DNA of 61,965 nt, from assembly GCF_016938855.1 (NCBI RefSeq), contig NZ_JAFHAP010000016.1:1-61965 (forward strand). The letters are read 5' to 3'. Shown piece by piece: positions 15,730 through 25,197 of the stretch. The first letter of the stretch is position 1. Every line of letters starts with the position of its first letter. The notes beneath the pieces were generated by a model. That model saw only the letters and a program-made list of their open reading frames with translations, made no database searches and was not told where the DNA came from. A program made the position numbers and the translations under genes. Source of the stretch: Polycladomyces zharkentensis. Lineage in GTDB: Bacteria > Bacillota > Bacilli > Thermoactinomycetales > JIR-001.

Positions 15730-17658
15730 TCAACGTCCACCGCCCCAAATTTGACGTCCGCCTGTATGTCTTATGTTACCATGGACTCTAGATTTCACAA
15801 GTTGCATTAACCCTTCTTCCTGATGATGGTGCCATACATACCCAACTGGATCTTCCCCTTTACTAATCCATTCATGATTGGCTTTGATGAACTCTTCTTT
15901 TAACTTTGGGTTTTTATTTAATTTCTCAATAAGAGTAGCACTTCCCCTCCCGGAAGACAATTCGGATAACTCGGAATCAGAAAGATTGTTTTTTATCACA
16001 GGATTATCTCTAATAAACACCTTTAGTTTTTCGATTCCAGGGCTATTTCGATCTCCAATTCCTTTCTCTAATACTTCCAGAAATGTATTGTCTATTTTTT
16101 TTGTCAGTTCAGGATTGTTTTCCATATCTTTAGCTAAACGTTTATCAAGTAGCTTAAATTGAGTGTCATCAACCAATAAATACTGATCAACATTTAAACG
16201 GGATTCATAATCTGTCCATTGTCTAAAATCAGGAAATCCGTTTTGGTCAAACGGCACCTCATACTTCTGACCATTAACATCAATAGTAAAATTCTTGCCT
16301 GCGTATGAAGAGTTGCGAATAGCTCTTTCTCTCCCATCATAATACGTTAAATATTTTTTTCCGTTTTTATCCACAACTTTACCAGCATTTTCATTTGGAG
16401 AAAACTCCTTTTTCGATGAAGGTTCTTGACCGTATTTTCTTAAATTCGCTGCACGAATGCTTTCTCTTTCAGATTCAGATAGCCATTTGGCGGCCTGAAC
16501 ACCTTCCGAAGATGCCGTTTGACCTGCAAACTTCTGTAACCACTGTCCAAAAGCTGTATCGCCAATTTTGGGTTGGTATGTACTCCCGTTAGCTAAAACA
16601 ACCTCTTGCGCAAAGGGGTTTTTGAGATTGTTAATCCCTTGAATGAGTTGGGTGCCGTATTTATTGATATAATGCCCACCGCTAAACAAAAGCAATGTAG
16701 CTAGCGCTGAAATACCAGCTTTTTTCCAATCTATTTTTCTTCCATGAAGAATATCATCCGAAGCGGATGCTGTACCACCAGCACCTATAAACTTCATAAA
16801 ATTACTGACATAAGGGGCCAATCGTTGGACAATAGGCTTGGCGACTTTTCCCAGAACAGATGTGAGAGTTTGCCCGATCCCTTCTCCAACACCGTGGGTA
16901 ATCAGACCGACAATGCCGCCAATCATTATGTCTCTAGCGATTTCCTTTGGGCCATTACCTTGAAGATAAGAGAACAATCCTCCTATTCCAGACCCACCTA
17001 ATATGGAATAGCCTGCCCCTCTGACGATCAGGGCAACCCCTGCTTCTTCAGCGAACGGCACAAAACATAAAACTACACCAAGTACGACCGTTCCAATCGC
17101 TCCGAGCTCTTCTGTATGGTCCTTGATCCAATCCCAAACATCTGAAGCGACACCCTTGGTAAAATCCCATGCTTTACCTGAGTACTCCTTCGTTTTATCC
17201 CATAACCATCCCAATCCATTCTTGAATGAGCCCCATAAACCAGTATCCTGCTTGTTTTTCAACGGTTGGATATGAGGTTTTTGTTGATTGCCATCACCTA
17301 GAGGCCCCAAGTTTGGAGGGGAATGATTGCTTCCCTCATAGGATAATGAGGAGTATGGTGATTTTTGATCAAACTGAGAAGCTCCCTGTAAGATACGGTT
17401 ATGAGATGAAGAGCCTCCGCCTACAAAGGCTTCACATCCGGCTAACACACTGGCATCCTGATTGATACGAGCGATTTGGGTCTTAATCGCGCATGCCATT
17501 GACTTTTTGACCGGTTCACTGATGACAGCGTTAAAAATAGCTAGTCCCAACAACGCAGCCGCACTCATCACGATGACATATTCAATGGTTGGTGATCCAC
17601 GCCGGTTCCCCAAAACTCTCGAAAATATGCCTGATAAGGCACTCCAAAATCCCCTCAA
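15730..17658 (-). CDS. Polymorphic toxin with a pilin-like N-terminus and a WHH-type HNH nuclease end
   Basis: 642 residues from a TTG start behind GGAGGG. Residues 15-45 (NRRGSPTIEYVIVMSAAALL) look like a Flp/TadE class III signal: G, then the E at +5-type position and a hydrophobic helix. The middle has hydrophobic helices (LGAIGTVVLGVVLCFVPFAE and GISALATLLLFSGG) resembling pre-toxin regions. The end, YVWHHHQEEGLMQLV with HTGGRQIWGGGR, matches HNH/Endo VII toxins with a WHH motif, which cut nucleic acid. The closely following gene is the likely immunity partner. Confidence 0.8.
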   Translation of the reverse strand: MRGFWSALSGIFSRVLGNRRGSPTIEYVIVMSAAALLGLAIFNAVISEPVKKSMACAIKTQIARINQDASVLAGCEAFVGGGSSSHNRILQGASQFDQKSPYSSLSYEGSNHSPPNLGPLGDGNQQKPHIQPLKNKQDTGLWGSFKNGLGWLWDKTKEYSGKAWDFTKGVASDVWDWIKDHTEELGAIGTVVLGVVLCFVPFAEEAGVALIVRGAGYSILGGSGIGGLFSYLQGNGPKEIARDIMIGGIVGLITHGVGEGIGQTLTSVLGKVAKPIVQRLAPYVSNFMKFIGAGGTASASDDILHGRKIDWKKAGISALATLLLFSGGHYINKYGTQLIQGINNLKNPFAQEVVLANGSTYQPKIGDTAFGQWLQKFAGQTASSEGVQAAKWLSESERESIRAANLRKYGQEPSSKKEFSPNENAGKVVDKNGKKYLTYYDGRERAIRNSSYAGKNFTIDVNGQKYEVPFDQNGFPDFRQWTDYESRLNVDQYLLVDDTQFKLLDKRLAKDMENNPELTKKIDNTFLEVLEKGIGDRNSPGIEKLKVFIRDNPVIKNNLSDSELSELSSGRGSATLIEKLNKNPKLKEEFIKANHEWISKGEDPVGYVWHHHQEEGLMQLVKSRVHGNIRHTGGRQIWGGGR

Positions 17659-18087
17659 TAAAATCCCTCCGGAAAGAAAAAATTTCTATACGGATTCTAT
17701 ATTACACCAATATTCGTCTGGTTTTAATAGACAAATAGTAATATTACGGAAATGGTTTGTCGGTTTTCTTATCTTGTCGCCAAGTAACTAAATGAATACT
17801 CTTCCTAATAATCGCTTCTACTTTAGATATCTTAGGAGCAATAAAATATAAAAAATGTACTACCATTGTCACGCAATATCTTCACTTCTCATCTTTATTC
17901 ATCATTACAAAAAATCAGCCTTTTGTTTGTTCGAAACCCACGTATTTCTCACTGTTAAACATAACTTACCCAATGTAGTTGAATAACATAATAGGTAAAT
18001 CTTGATGCTGCTTTTTACTGGAGAATTAAGTATAATCAATGATGTAACCATCTAGGAACACATATTCTACATAAGGGTGAAGTATAG
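17659..18087. other. AT-rich divergent spacer
   Basis: About 430 bp of AT-rich sequence between the toxin gene (minus) and the methyltransferase gene (plus). It must hold both promoters, but I see no clear operator, repeat or RNA. Confidence 0.5.
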
Positions 18088-19206
18088 ATGATATTTAGAA
18101 AAGGGGAGTTATTTTGCGGGCCTGGTGGTTTAGCTTTAGGTTGTAAACTTCCACAATCTATTAATAAGAAAACAGGAGAGGTTTTTAAAGTAGAGCACAC
18201 GTGGGCAAATGATATTGATCCTTATGCATGCCAAACTTTTAGAAAAAATATTTGCCCAGATAATCCCGAATCTGTTATTTGTAAAGACGTCCGTGAATTA
18301 GAAATTGAAAAGTTACCTCCCATTGATTGCTTTACATTCGGATTTCCATGTAACGATTTTAGTATTGTTGGAGAACACAAAGGTACAGATGGAAAGTATG
18401 GTCCACTTTACACATACGGTGTAAAAGTATTAAATTACCATAACCCATTGTTTTTTATAGCGGAAAATGTTGGTGGACTTCAGAGTGCAAACGAGGGAAA
18501 TGCCTTCAAAAAAATACTTCATGATATCGCAAATGCTGGTAAAGGGTACAACATTACTCCTCACTTATACAAATTTGAGGAATATGGAGTACCTCAAAAA
18601 AGACATAGAATAATTATTGTTGGTATAAGAAAAGACCTTAACCTACAATTCCGTGTACCTGCACCTACCCACGTGGACAGATATGTAACAGCTCGTGAAG
18701 CGTTAGAAGTACCTCCTATACCACCTGATGCTGCCAATAATGAGCAAACGCGTCACAGCTCCAAAGTAATTGAAATGCTGAAATATATCCCACCTGGTGA
18801 GAATGCATGGTATGATGGAATCCCAGAAGAACTACGACTTAATGTAAAAAAGGTTAAAATGAGTCAGATCTATAGAAGATTGCATCCTGATGAACCAGCT
18901 TATACTATTACCGGATCAGGTGGTGGCGGTACTCACGGTTACCATTGGAAAGAAAATCGGGCACTCACAAACCGTGAACGTGCAAGATTGCAAACATTCC
19001 CGGATGATTTTGTATTTGAAGGTCCAAAAGAAATGGTTAGGAAACAGATTGGTATGGCAGTTCCCCCATTGGGAGCAAAAATAATAATGCAAGCAATACT
19101 TGATACATTCGCTGGTAATCGATATAAATGGGTAGAGCCTAAATGGAATTTTGAAGAAATGGAAGGAAATGATCTGGTAAAAGTCCTTCAAGAACAAGCA
19201 AACTGA
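18088..19206 (+). CDS. DNA (cytosine-5) methyltransferase of a restriction-modification system
   Basis: 372 residues with the C5-methyltransferase motifs: LFCGPGGLALG (I), FGFPCNDFS (IV, catalytic Cys), AENVGGL (VI), GVPQKRHRIIIVG (VIII), RERARLQTFPD (IX) and IGMAVPPLGA (X). It methylates cytosine in the host's recognition site. It converges on the restriction gene, with one shared terminator. The target site cannot be read. AT-rich composition suggests acquisition. Confidence 0.9.
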   Translation: MIFRKGELFCGPGGLALGCKLPQSINKKTGEVFKVEHTWANDIDPYACQTFRKNICPDNPESVICKDVRELEIEKLPPIDCFTFGFPCNDFSIVGEHKGTDGKYGPLYTYGVKVLNYHNPLFFIAENVGGLQSANEGNAFKKILHDIANAGKGYNITPHLYKFEEYGVPQKRHRIIIVGIRKDLNLQFRVPAPTHVDRYVTAREALEVPPIPPDAANNEQTRHSSKVIEMLKYIPPGENAWYDGIPEELRLNVKKVKMSQIYRRLHPDEPAYTITGSGGGGTHGYHWKENRALTNRERARLQTFPDDFVFEGPKEMVRKQIGMAVPPLGAKIIMQAILDTFAGNRYKWVEPKWNFEEMEGNDLVKVLQEQAN

Positions 19207-19226
19207 AGCATTGCTTCAGTTTGCTT
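19199..19226. terminator. Bidirectional terminator of the R-M pair
   Basis: GCAAACTGAAGC/GCTTCAGTTTGC, a perfect twelve-pair stem with a three-base loop, between convergent genes. It overlaps the last codons of the methyltransferase. Confidence 0.7.
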
Positions 19227-19239
19227 GAACATCATGTTC

Positions 19240-20853
19240 CTATACCTGTTTAATTACATTCATAAACTCCCCAAATGTTTTGTAACCTCTATTCTTAATG
19301 GCGTTCAAAAACATCTGTAACCTCTTTTCCTTTGCAATGTTATTCTCAATACAATAATCCAAAAAAGAAAGAAGGACTCTGGCACTAATGATTATTCCAT
19401 TTATATCTTTATTAATGATTTTTTTTGCTTTCTCGCTAATCCTAACTAAATTATTTTCACCACCAAAATCATTCGCAGTTACATAACCAAAAAAGCACAA
19501 TTCTCTACCTTCAAAGTTATCATAGTTTGGAATATACTCAGATGCCATATGAGATGCTAACGATGCACTAAGCGAGAATTTTTGACGATAATTTTTGGTA
19601 TCAATTATTCCACATTTATTTTCTCCATATTTTAGTAAAATCTCAATTTCTGTTTTAGTATTTGCCGAATCTGGTCTCATGACCACTTGAAACCCTAATG
19701 CATTTAGCACTTCACCAGTTTTATCCTCAAATTTAAGGTTATTTTCTTCTGATAAGTAACTTTCTACAAAATCGTTATTTAGCTGGTCAAATCTTGATGA
19801 ATTTTGAGCAACTTCAAAAGCTAATTTCTTTGCTTGCGCAGGATTAAACTCCTGTCTAAATATCTGCTCAAGCTTTTCTATACTTAGATTTGAAATACTA
19901 GGATAGTCTTTCAACAATGATTTGACTTTTATCTCCTTTTTTCTTGCGTTTGATGCAGGTTTTTTTTCTCCCATCCTAGTAGCTTTATAGCTATCCACAT
20001 CTAATCCGCTATTTTCATACATGCGCTCTCTAGATATTAAATATCGTTTATTAAAAGGATAACGGGTTTCAAAGTAATCCAATTCTTCTTTTATACTAGT
20101 ACTTTTTTCTGGATTAACTCGTAAAGCTTTACCTCTTATATACTCGACTAGACCAGTGTATTCACTAATTAACATAAATGTATGTGCTACATCAGAATGA
20201 TTTTCTTCAAAGCTTCTCGAATCTTTATCGACACGATCCCTGTGATCATAACAATTCGCTATTTCTTCTTTCATTTCAATCTTCTTTTCAATAGGGGAAT
20301 GTCTGTAATCAACAATCTTATGGATTACTTCGTCCAAATCAGAATCTTTCTTAGCAGTTAAAGCGAAATAGGTTATTTCCTCTTTTGTTAAATAATAATC
20401 AAGTAATTCTTGATTGGTTAAGCGAATCAAAAACAATATTGGACGGATCTCAAATCCTTCATCAAATTTAGGTCGAAATCCAGGTTCTAAAAAGTAAGCA
20501 TTTGGAATTTGGAATGTAAGAATCTGTTTCTTGATATTCTCAAACACTTTTTTTCCTTCCAATATTGCTAATCCAACTTTAGTGGGAACTATGTATCCAT
20601 CATCATTAGTGTAACAGTAAGAAAATGTTTTTAGTAATGCAAACCAAGTTCGTCCTCCAGAACCATCATGGCTTACGTTATTTCTTTTTAGATTAGCTAA
20701 CGACAAAGCTCGTTCATATTCCTTATGAACTTCTCTATTACGATCCCATTTAATTGTAAAGTTATTTGTCGCTTTCTTAAGAGCCATTAACGCATCTCTG
20801 TGAAAATGAGGATCGCGTTCAGGCCGTGTAATAAACCACGTTTTCCTGCTCAT
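19240..20853 (-). CDS. AlwI/N.BstNBI-family type IIS restriction endonuclease
   Basis: 537 residues. The N-terminus (TWFITRPERDPHFHRDAL), GGRTWFALLKTFSY, KKQILTFQIPNAYFLEPG and YLTKEEITYFAL match the AlwI/MlyI/N.BstNBI family as I recall it. A PD-(D/E)XK-like nuclease region sits late (about residues 385-430: VVMRPDSANTKTEIEI then GIIDTKNY). These enzymes bind short asymmetric sites such as GGATC or GAGTC. The ribosome site is GGAGG. The partner at 18088 is one C5 methylase, whereas the characterised relatives use adenine methylases, so specificity may differ. Confidence 0.75.
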   Translation of the reverse strand: MSRKTWFITRPERDPHFHRDALMALKKATNNFTIKWDRNREVHKEYERALSLANLKRNNVSHDGSGGRTWFALLKTFSYCYTNDDGYIVPTKVGLAILEGKKVFENIKKQILTFQIPNAYFLEPGFRPKFDEGFEIRPILFLIRLTNQELLDYYLTKEEITYFALTAKKDSDLDEVIHKIVDYRHSPIEKKIEMKEEIANCYDHRDRVDKDSRSFEENHSDVAHTFMLISEYTGLVEYIRGKALRVNPEKSTSIKEELDYFETRYPFNKRYLISRERMYENSGLDVDSYKATRMGEKKPASNARKKEIKVKSLLKDYPSISNLSIEKLEQIFRQEFNPAQAKKLAFEVAQNSSRFDQLNNDFVESYLSEENNLKFEDKTGEVLNALGFQVVMRPDSANTKTEIEILLKYGENKCGIIDTKNYRQKFSLSASLASHMASEYIPNYDNFEGRELCFFGYVTANDFGGENNLVRISEKAKKIINKDINGIIISARVLLSFLDYCIENNIAKEKRLQMFLNAIKNRGYKTFGEFMNVIKQV

Positions 20854-21047
20854 GTCTTAAACCTCCGTAAGTTAAATAATCTTGTGTTTTTTTATTATAT
20901 AAACATCGACATGTAGCAGAAAAGTTTTCGAATAGTATATATTTTCGTATATCAAGGAATACGAGGAGGGAACGGGATAAGCGAAAAAAAACGCTTGAAA
21001 ACAGGGAAGTGATATGGGCTTTGACCAACATAAAAAAATGACAGCCG

Positions 21048-21072
21048 ACGCGGATCATTCCGCGTTTTTTTC
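21048..21072 (+). terminator. Orphan terminator
   Basis: ACGCGGA-TCAT-TCCGCGT followed by seven T. No plus-strand gene precedes it, so it may end an unseen short RNA or be a leftover. TTTGACCAACATAAAAAAA just upstream recurs at 21846. Confidence 0.6.
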
Positions 21073-21157
21073 TTTTGGCCAAGTGAACACAAAATTGACA
21101 CTCGATACGAAAAATTAATTTAGGTAGGTTTTAGAAACTATTTTGGTGGGAGAGAAA

Positions 21158-21774
21158 ATGTATAGTTTAAACGGAGACTGGAGTGCAAAGACATTACATG
21201 GAGCACAATTTGTGTGCGGGTATTGTGGTTCAGTTACAGCTTCTAATCAAGGCTTTTTTAATCAAATAAAGAATTACCACCACACTAAATACAAACACTT
21301 TATCTATATTTGCAGTTTCTGTAATCTACCCACTTTTTTTGAATATTTTGGGACAGACTGTCAAAAACAAACTCCTGCTCCCATGATAGGTAGAACAGTT
21401 AAGCATCTTCCTAAGGATGTGGAAAAAGTTTATAATGAAGCCCGTGATTGCACAAGTGTTGGAGCTTATACTGCGGCTGTGATGTTGTGTCGCAAGCTAC
21501 TAATGCATATTGCTGTAGAGCAAGGTGCCGAAGAAGGAAAATCATTCAAACACTATGTTGATTTTTGGTAGAGAAATCATTGATATCTGACAATCAAAAA
21601 ATTTGGGTTGACCATATCCGCCAGTTGGGTAATCAGGCTAACCATGAAATTGTACATTATGTGAGAAATGATGCAGAGAAAATCTTGAGTTTTGTTGAGG
21701 TATTGCTAATAATGACTTACGAATTTCCCCATAAATTAAAGGGTGAAGAAGAGACGTCTCCCCATTCGACATAA
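21158..21774 (+). pseudogene. DUF4145-domain protein, frameshifted
   Basis: The first frame (21158-21571) has two CxxC-type zinc pairs (CGYCGS and CSFCNL) and RDCTSVGAYTAAVMLCRKLL. The second frame (21565-21774) continues WVDHIRQLGNQANHEIVHYV, the rest of the DUF4145 domain. Joining needs one extra T in the run at about 21559-21563. DUF4145 proteins often occur near restriction and defence genes. It may be a disabled gene, a programmed shift or a sequencing indel. Confidence 0.7.
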
Positions 21775-21954
21775 AAAACAGCCGATCCCTTACGGGGCGT
21801 TTGGTTCGCTTGCGCGAAATAGTACAAGACTCTTCCGAACGAGTTTTGACCAACATAAAAAAACCGGCTATTAATTAGCCGATTTGAGCTTGATGACGAA
21901 CCCTTGGTTTTTTCCTGAACAAACGAAAGAGCACGTGGGAATAATGGAGGTCTT

Positions 21955-22896
21955 ATGCTTAGAGAAAATCTCTTTGATAGCAAGACGGAAGAGCGGTTGT
22001 ACCTTTATCTTCACTCCAATTTGTCTGATAAATTCATGATTCATGCGCATGTCCCTGTATTTAATGTTTTTGAGAGAAAAAAGGTACGTAATCATCCTAA
22101 GATCGGGGAGAGGGAATTTTCCTTTTTAGAAAAAACGAATTTTGATTTTGTTGTGGTGGATAAAGACAGTAGTAATCCAATCCTCATCATTGAGTTCGAT
22201 GGTTTGGGCATGGGTTACAACACAGAAAAGGAATACGTACAAGTAAAAGAAACGTGTGATCCCTACCGGAAATTGAAGCTCGACTGTAAAACAATACTTT
22301 GTCATTCGGCTAAAATGCCATTTGTTATCATTTCCTACCCCGAAGTTGAGCTAATCGAAAATCAAATAACAGTCCTAGATGGGATCATTGGAACTTATTT
22401 AGCAAATCGGGAATTTAATCGTCTTTTTCAAGAGGATGTTCATCTATTAGAGGAAGAACTGAAAAATGTTTACGATCCAATTCAGAGAGAAGTCATTATT
22501 GAGCAGTATGGGTTGGAAAGGGAAGTCGAAAGCAAATATAGATATAACCCAATCTTGAGGAAAATAATGAAGTTACAACATAAATTGATGCTTGAAAAAA
22601 AGCTACCTATTAGCTGTTCCAAAATCCTCGGGGATCCGACTCCCTTATCTAAAAAACTCGGCTATCCTGACCAGGATGATGAAGGATATGATTCGTGTCT
22701 GGTAATTGCTGAGTACCGTGAAAATAAAAAAGATCCAGAAGACCCTTTTTCCACGAAGAATATCTTATGTCATAGGAAGATTCCTGTCCGTACATTTCAT
22801 TGTAAAGGAGTTGTTCCCTGGATTTTGTCAGCAGATATTGGAGAATTACTGGTTCTTTTAGAAATAGCGAATATGTTTGGTGTTAGCGTTGATTGA
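21955..22896 (+). CDS. DUF2726-like protein with a PD-(D/E)XK-type nuclease region
   Basis: 313 residues starting at an ATG behind ATGGAGG. The segment NFDFVVVDKDSSNPILIIEFDG (quoted in part: DFVVVDK, IIEFDG) near residues 64-85 has the D...ExD spacing of DUF2726/restriction-like folds, followed by a Cys-containing CDPYRKLKLDCK. The rest is charged and helical. Near an R-M pair and a DUF4145 remnant it could be a defence or repair factor, but no direct function is evident. Confidence 0.6.
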   Translation: MLRENLFDSKTEERLYLYLHSNLSDKFMIHAHVPVFNVFERKKVRNHPKIGEREFSFLEKTNFDFVVVDKDSSNPILIIEFDGLGMGYNTEKEYVQVKETCDPYRKLKLDCKTILCHSAKMPFVIISYPEVELIENQITVLDGIIGTYLANREFNRLFQEDVHLLEEELKNVYDPIQREVIIEQYGLEREVESKYRYNPILRKIMKLQHKLMLEKKLPISCSKILGDPTPLSKKLGYPDQDDEGYDSCLVIAEYRENKKDPEDPFSTKNILCHRKIPVRTFHCKGVVPWILSADIGELLVLLEIANMFGVSVD

Positions 22897-22942
22897 CAAG
22901 TTCAAAAAGAAGGCTAAATAAGCCCTCTTTTGACACAAGCTC

Positions 22943-22978
22943 AAACCGGCCATTAATTGGCCGGTTTAGCACCTTTTT
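22943..22978 (+). terminator. Terminator of the DUF2726-like gene
   Basis: AAACCGGCC/GGCCGGTTT, a perfect nine-pair stem, with TTTTTT slightly downstream. Confidence 0.75.
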
Positions 22979-23182
22979 TCTAAAAGGTGCTCTTTTGTTT
23001 TTGATCAGGAGTTCCGCGAACAATGCGGAATTGAATACCAATGCACCAAAGCTCCCGAATCATCGCTGTTCACCCGGCCACGGTGTAGGTGGCGTGCTGT
23101 GGCCGGTACGCTCGTCCATTGATACAAGGGAAATTGAATTTTGGAGAAGCAGCGGGATAAATGAATCAGTGAGGCAGCCGAC

Positions 23183-23317
23183 ATGAGCGAAAAAGAAAAG
23201 AAGTACCCCGGCCATGTAGACGGGGTTTTCTCTACCCAGGTAGGCTGGGAAATTACCGTACCTCAAATGGATGCTCAGATCATCCGAGAAAGTGAAAAAG
23301 GCCAGATCAGAAGGTAA
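23183..23317 (+). CDS. Possible 44-aa small protein
   Basis: The frame MSEKEKKYPGHVDGVFST ends GQIRR. It has a weak GTGAGG ribosome site and a hydrophilic, plausible composition. No family recognised. It lies just outside the likely left end of the prophage. Confidence 0.35.
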   Translation: MSEKEKKYPGHVDGVFSTQVGWEITVPQMDAQIIRESEKGQIRR

Positions 23318-23481
23318 CGGAATGAATATCCCTCTTTTTTTATCGGTTCATTACTACTATCATAATATTCCAATATGTTTATGAATCCAACTTACCCAAT
23401 TATCAAAAATCGGTCCTAATTGAATCACCTTCTAAAAGAATACGAAAAATGTTGCATGTAATAGGCAATACGGGCTTAATA

Positions 23482-23515
23482 ACCGGGCGGTTATCTGCCG
23501 CCCGGTCTCTTTATT
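23482..23515. terminator. Hairpin after the lysis module
   Basis: ACCGGGCGG/CCGCCCGGT, a perfect nine-pair stem, followed on the plus strand by CTCTTTATTT. It may insulate the prophage's late operon from host genes. Confidence 0.55.
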
Positions 23516-23580
23516 TAATGTCTGATCTTGGTCTACGTCTATTTTAAATCATTAAATCGCTCCCACCAGCCACTTTTCCG

Positions 23581-24318
23581 TTACCGCTTGATAATCTCCA
23601 CTTTGTCTTGGTACTTGTCCAGCGCCGCCGACACTGCCGCCAACACTTTATCTTTATAAGCTGAATCAATCACCGATTTTCCGTCCACGATGACGCGATG
23701 CATCGGCTTCGGTTGGGGTGCGGCTTTCTTTTTCAAGCCAAAAGTAGCGGCCACGCCTTCCGCAATCGCTTGGGCCAACCCATCAAGGAATTTACCGTCA
23801 CGCAACAATCTTTCTTCGTTCGGGTTGTCAATGAACAGGTTTTCAAGCAACACAGCAGGCATTTTGGTGGCACGCAGAACATAAATGCGGGAGTGTGCAC
23901 CTTCTGTATCGTTTTTAACAGCATCCCCGTGTGCCCCGATCCCGTATCCTTTCAGGAAGGCCAACACGCTGTCGGTAATCACTTTTTGAATTTGCAACGT
24001 GCGGGACGGTGCACCTTTCATCGCATAAGATTCAAAACCGGAACCGCCGCCACAGTTGTTGTGGAGTGACAAGAATAAATCGGCTCCGGATTGGTTTGCA
24101 ATGTCTACGCGCTTATAAAGTCCTTGCGGCGGTGCAGGATAGTTTTTGCTGTTGTTCCGGTCTCGCGTGAAGGTAACGGCCACGCCTTCATATTGACCCA
24201 GTGCGCCGCTCACTTTCTCGGCCAAATTCAAAGCCACATCTGCCTCACGCAACCCTGACTTCGACACCGCCCCGGAATCAGGTCCACCATGTCCAGGATC
24301 CAGACAGATTTTAATCAT
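23581..24318 (-). CDS. N-acetylmuramoyl-L-alanine amidase (endolysin)
   Basis: 245 residues. The Amidase_3 catalytic domain (about 1-175) has the zinc ligands in LDPGHGG (His), the Glu in GLREADVALN and the second His in FLSLHNN, plus the catalytic Glu in AVLLEN. A short C-terminal domain (about 190-245) may bind the wall. It cleaves the peptide from MurNAc to lyse the host. It overlaps the holin gene by four bases. Confidence 0.9.
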   Translation of the reverse strand: MIKICLDPGHGGPDSGAVSKSGLREADVALNLAEKVSGALGQYEGVAVTFTRDRNNSKNYPAPPQGLYKRVDIANQSGADLFLSLHNNCGGGSGFESYAMKGAPSRTLQIQKVITDSVLAFLKGYGIGAHGDAVKNDTEGAHSRIYVLRATKMPAVLLENLFIDNPNEERLLRDGKFLDGLAQAIAEGVAATFGLKKKAAPQPKPMHRVIVDGKSVIDSAYKDKVLAAVSAALDKYQDKVEIIKR

Positions 24319-24713
24319 TTCTTATCGATCTCCTTTCCTCGCAGGATTTCTACAGCTTGTTGGATTTTTGGCGGAATGGGGAGACCCATCCGACCGGCGT
24401 TTTCAATGATGGAGAGGGCTTCATTGGCGATATAGAAAGCCGTGGCTCCATCCCGGAAAATATGACCGTCGCCCAACATGGCATCTACCTGATGGGCCAC
24501 GGCCACTATCGCAAAGATTCCCACCTTCATCGTGATTCCCTGAAACCCGATCCGACTGGATAACTTCCCCTCTTTCCCTGCCGCCAAGAAACCGGTCAGG
24601 TAATCGAGGGCAACAAACAAAAGAAGTGTTTGCAACGCGGTTGACCACCCTCCCCATAAAAAAGAGGCGGCAGCGCCGCCAATGGCAACAATCAATTTAA
24701 ACGTCGTCTCCAT
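24315..24713 (-). CDS. Phage holin (toxin secretion/phage lysis family)
   Basis: 132 residues with membrane segments at about 7-25, 30-45, 63-80 and 85-105. LQTLLLFVALDYLTGFLAA and the late RMGLPIP are hallmarks of the Holin_4_1 family (TcdE/CW_7-type). It forms the membrane lesion that frees the amidase. Confidence 0.88.
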   Translation of the reverse strand: METTFKLIVAIGGAAASFLWGGWSTALQTLLLFVALDYLTGFLAAGKEGKLSSRIGFQGITMKVGIFAIVAVAHQVDAMLGDGHIFRDGATAFYIANEALSIIENAGRMGLPIPPKIQQAVEILRGKEIDKK

Positions 24714-24719
24714 GTTGTT

Positions 24720-24860
24720 TCATCCACTCCTTGATTTCGTTTGCTGTTCATTCATACAGGTTTGAACGTCTTGGCGAAGTGTATCTACATCCGGCACATC
24801 CTCCATCGTCTTCAGTCCTGCGAGTATCAGTCGGGCGTAAGACGGCGCCAATGGATGCAT
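24720..24860 (-). CDS. Small XkdX/CD1375-like protein (46 aa)
   Basis: MHPLAPSYARLILAGLKTMEDVP resembles (in part SYARLILAG, TMEDVP) the short protein that follows tail-fibre genes in Bacillus prophages. Overlaps the upstream gene's stop by one base. Function unknown. Confidence 0.6.
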   Translation of the reverse strand: MHPLAPSYARLILAGLKTMEDVPDVDTLRQDVQTCMNEQQTKSRSG

Positions 24861-25183
24861 CAGATCACCCCCTTTGCGAGAAGTGTCTCAAACAGATAAA
24901 CCAGGGTTTCATCCTGGTCGATCTGCTGTCTGTATGGCAGGGCTTGTTTTGCAACTTCATGGCGAATATCCTGAGCCTGCAGCTCGGGGGTGACCGTATC
25001 CCCTTCCGCAACTGCAACGGAGTCAGGTAGAAAAAGAAAAAGCGCCATACCGGAAAACATGACGCCATTTCCTGCACTGTCCTTAAAACGGACGATATTC
25101 TTTTCTTCGTTATATTCGGCTTCAGAGATGTTTTCAAACACCTCAATGACGGTACCATCCCGGGTGCAACTGACGTATTTCAT
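24860..25183 (-). CDS. Phage protein between tail fibre and lysis genes
   Basis: 107 residues from the ATG at 25183 (MKYVSCTRDGTVIEVFE) with a GGAGGTGATTCTC ribosome site. Mixed beta/helix composition, a central hydrophobic VMFSGMALFLFLP. Its place suggests a tail-tip or fibre accessory protein. Family not recognised. Confidence 0.65.
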   Translation of the reverse strand: MKYVSCTRDGTVIEVFENISEAEYNEEKNIVRFKDSAGNGVMFSGMALFLFLPDSVAVAEGDTVTPELQAQDIRHEVAKQALPYRQQIDQDETLVYLFETLLAKGVI

Positions 25184-25197
25184 GAGAATCACCTCCG

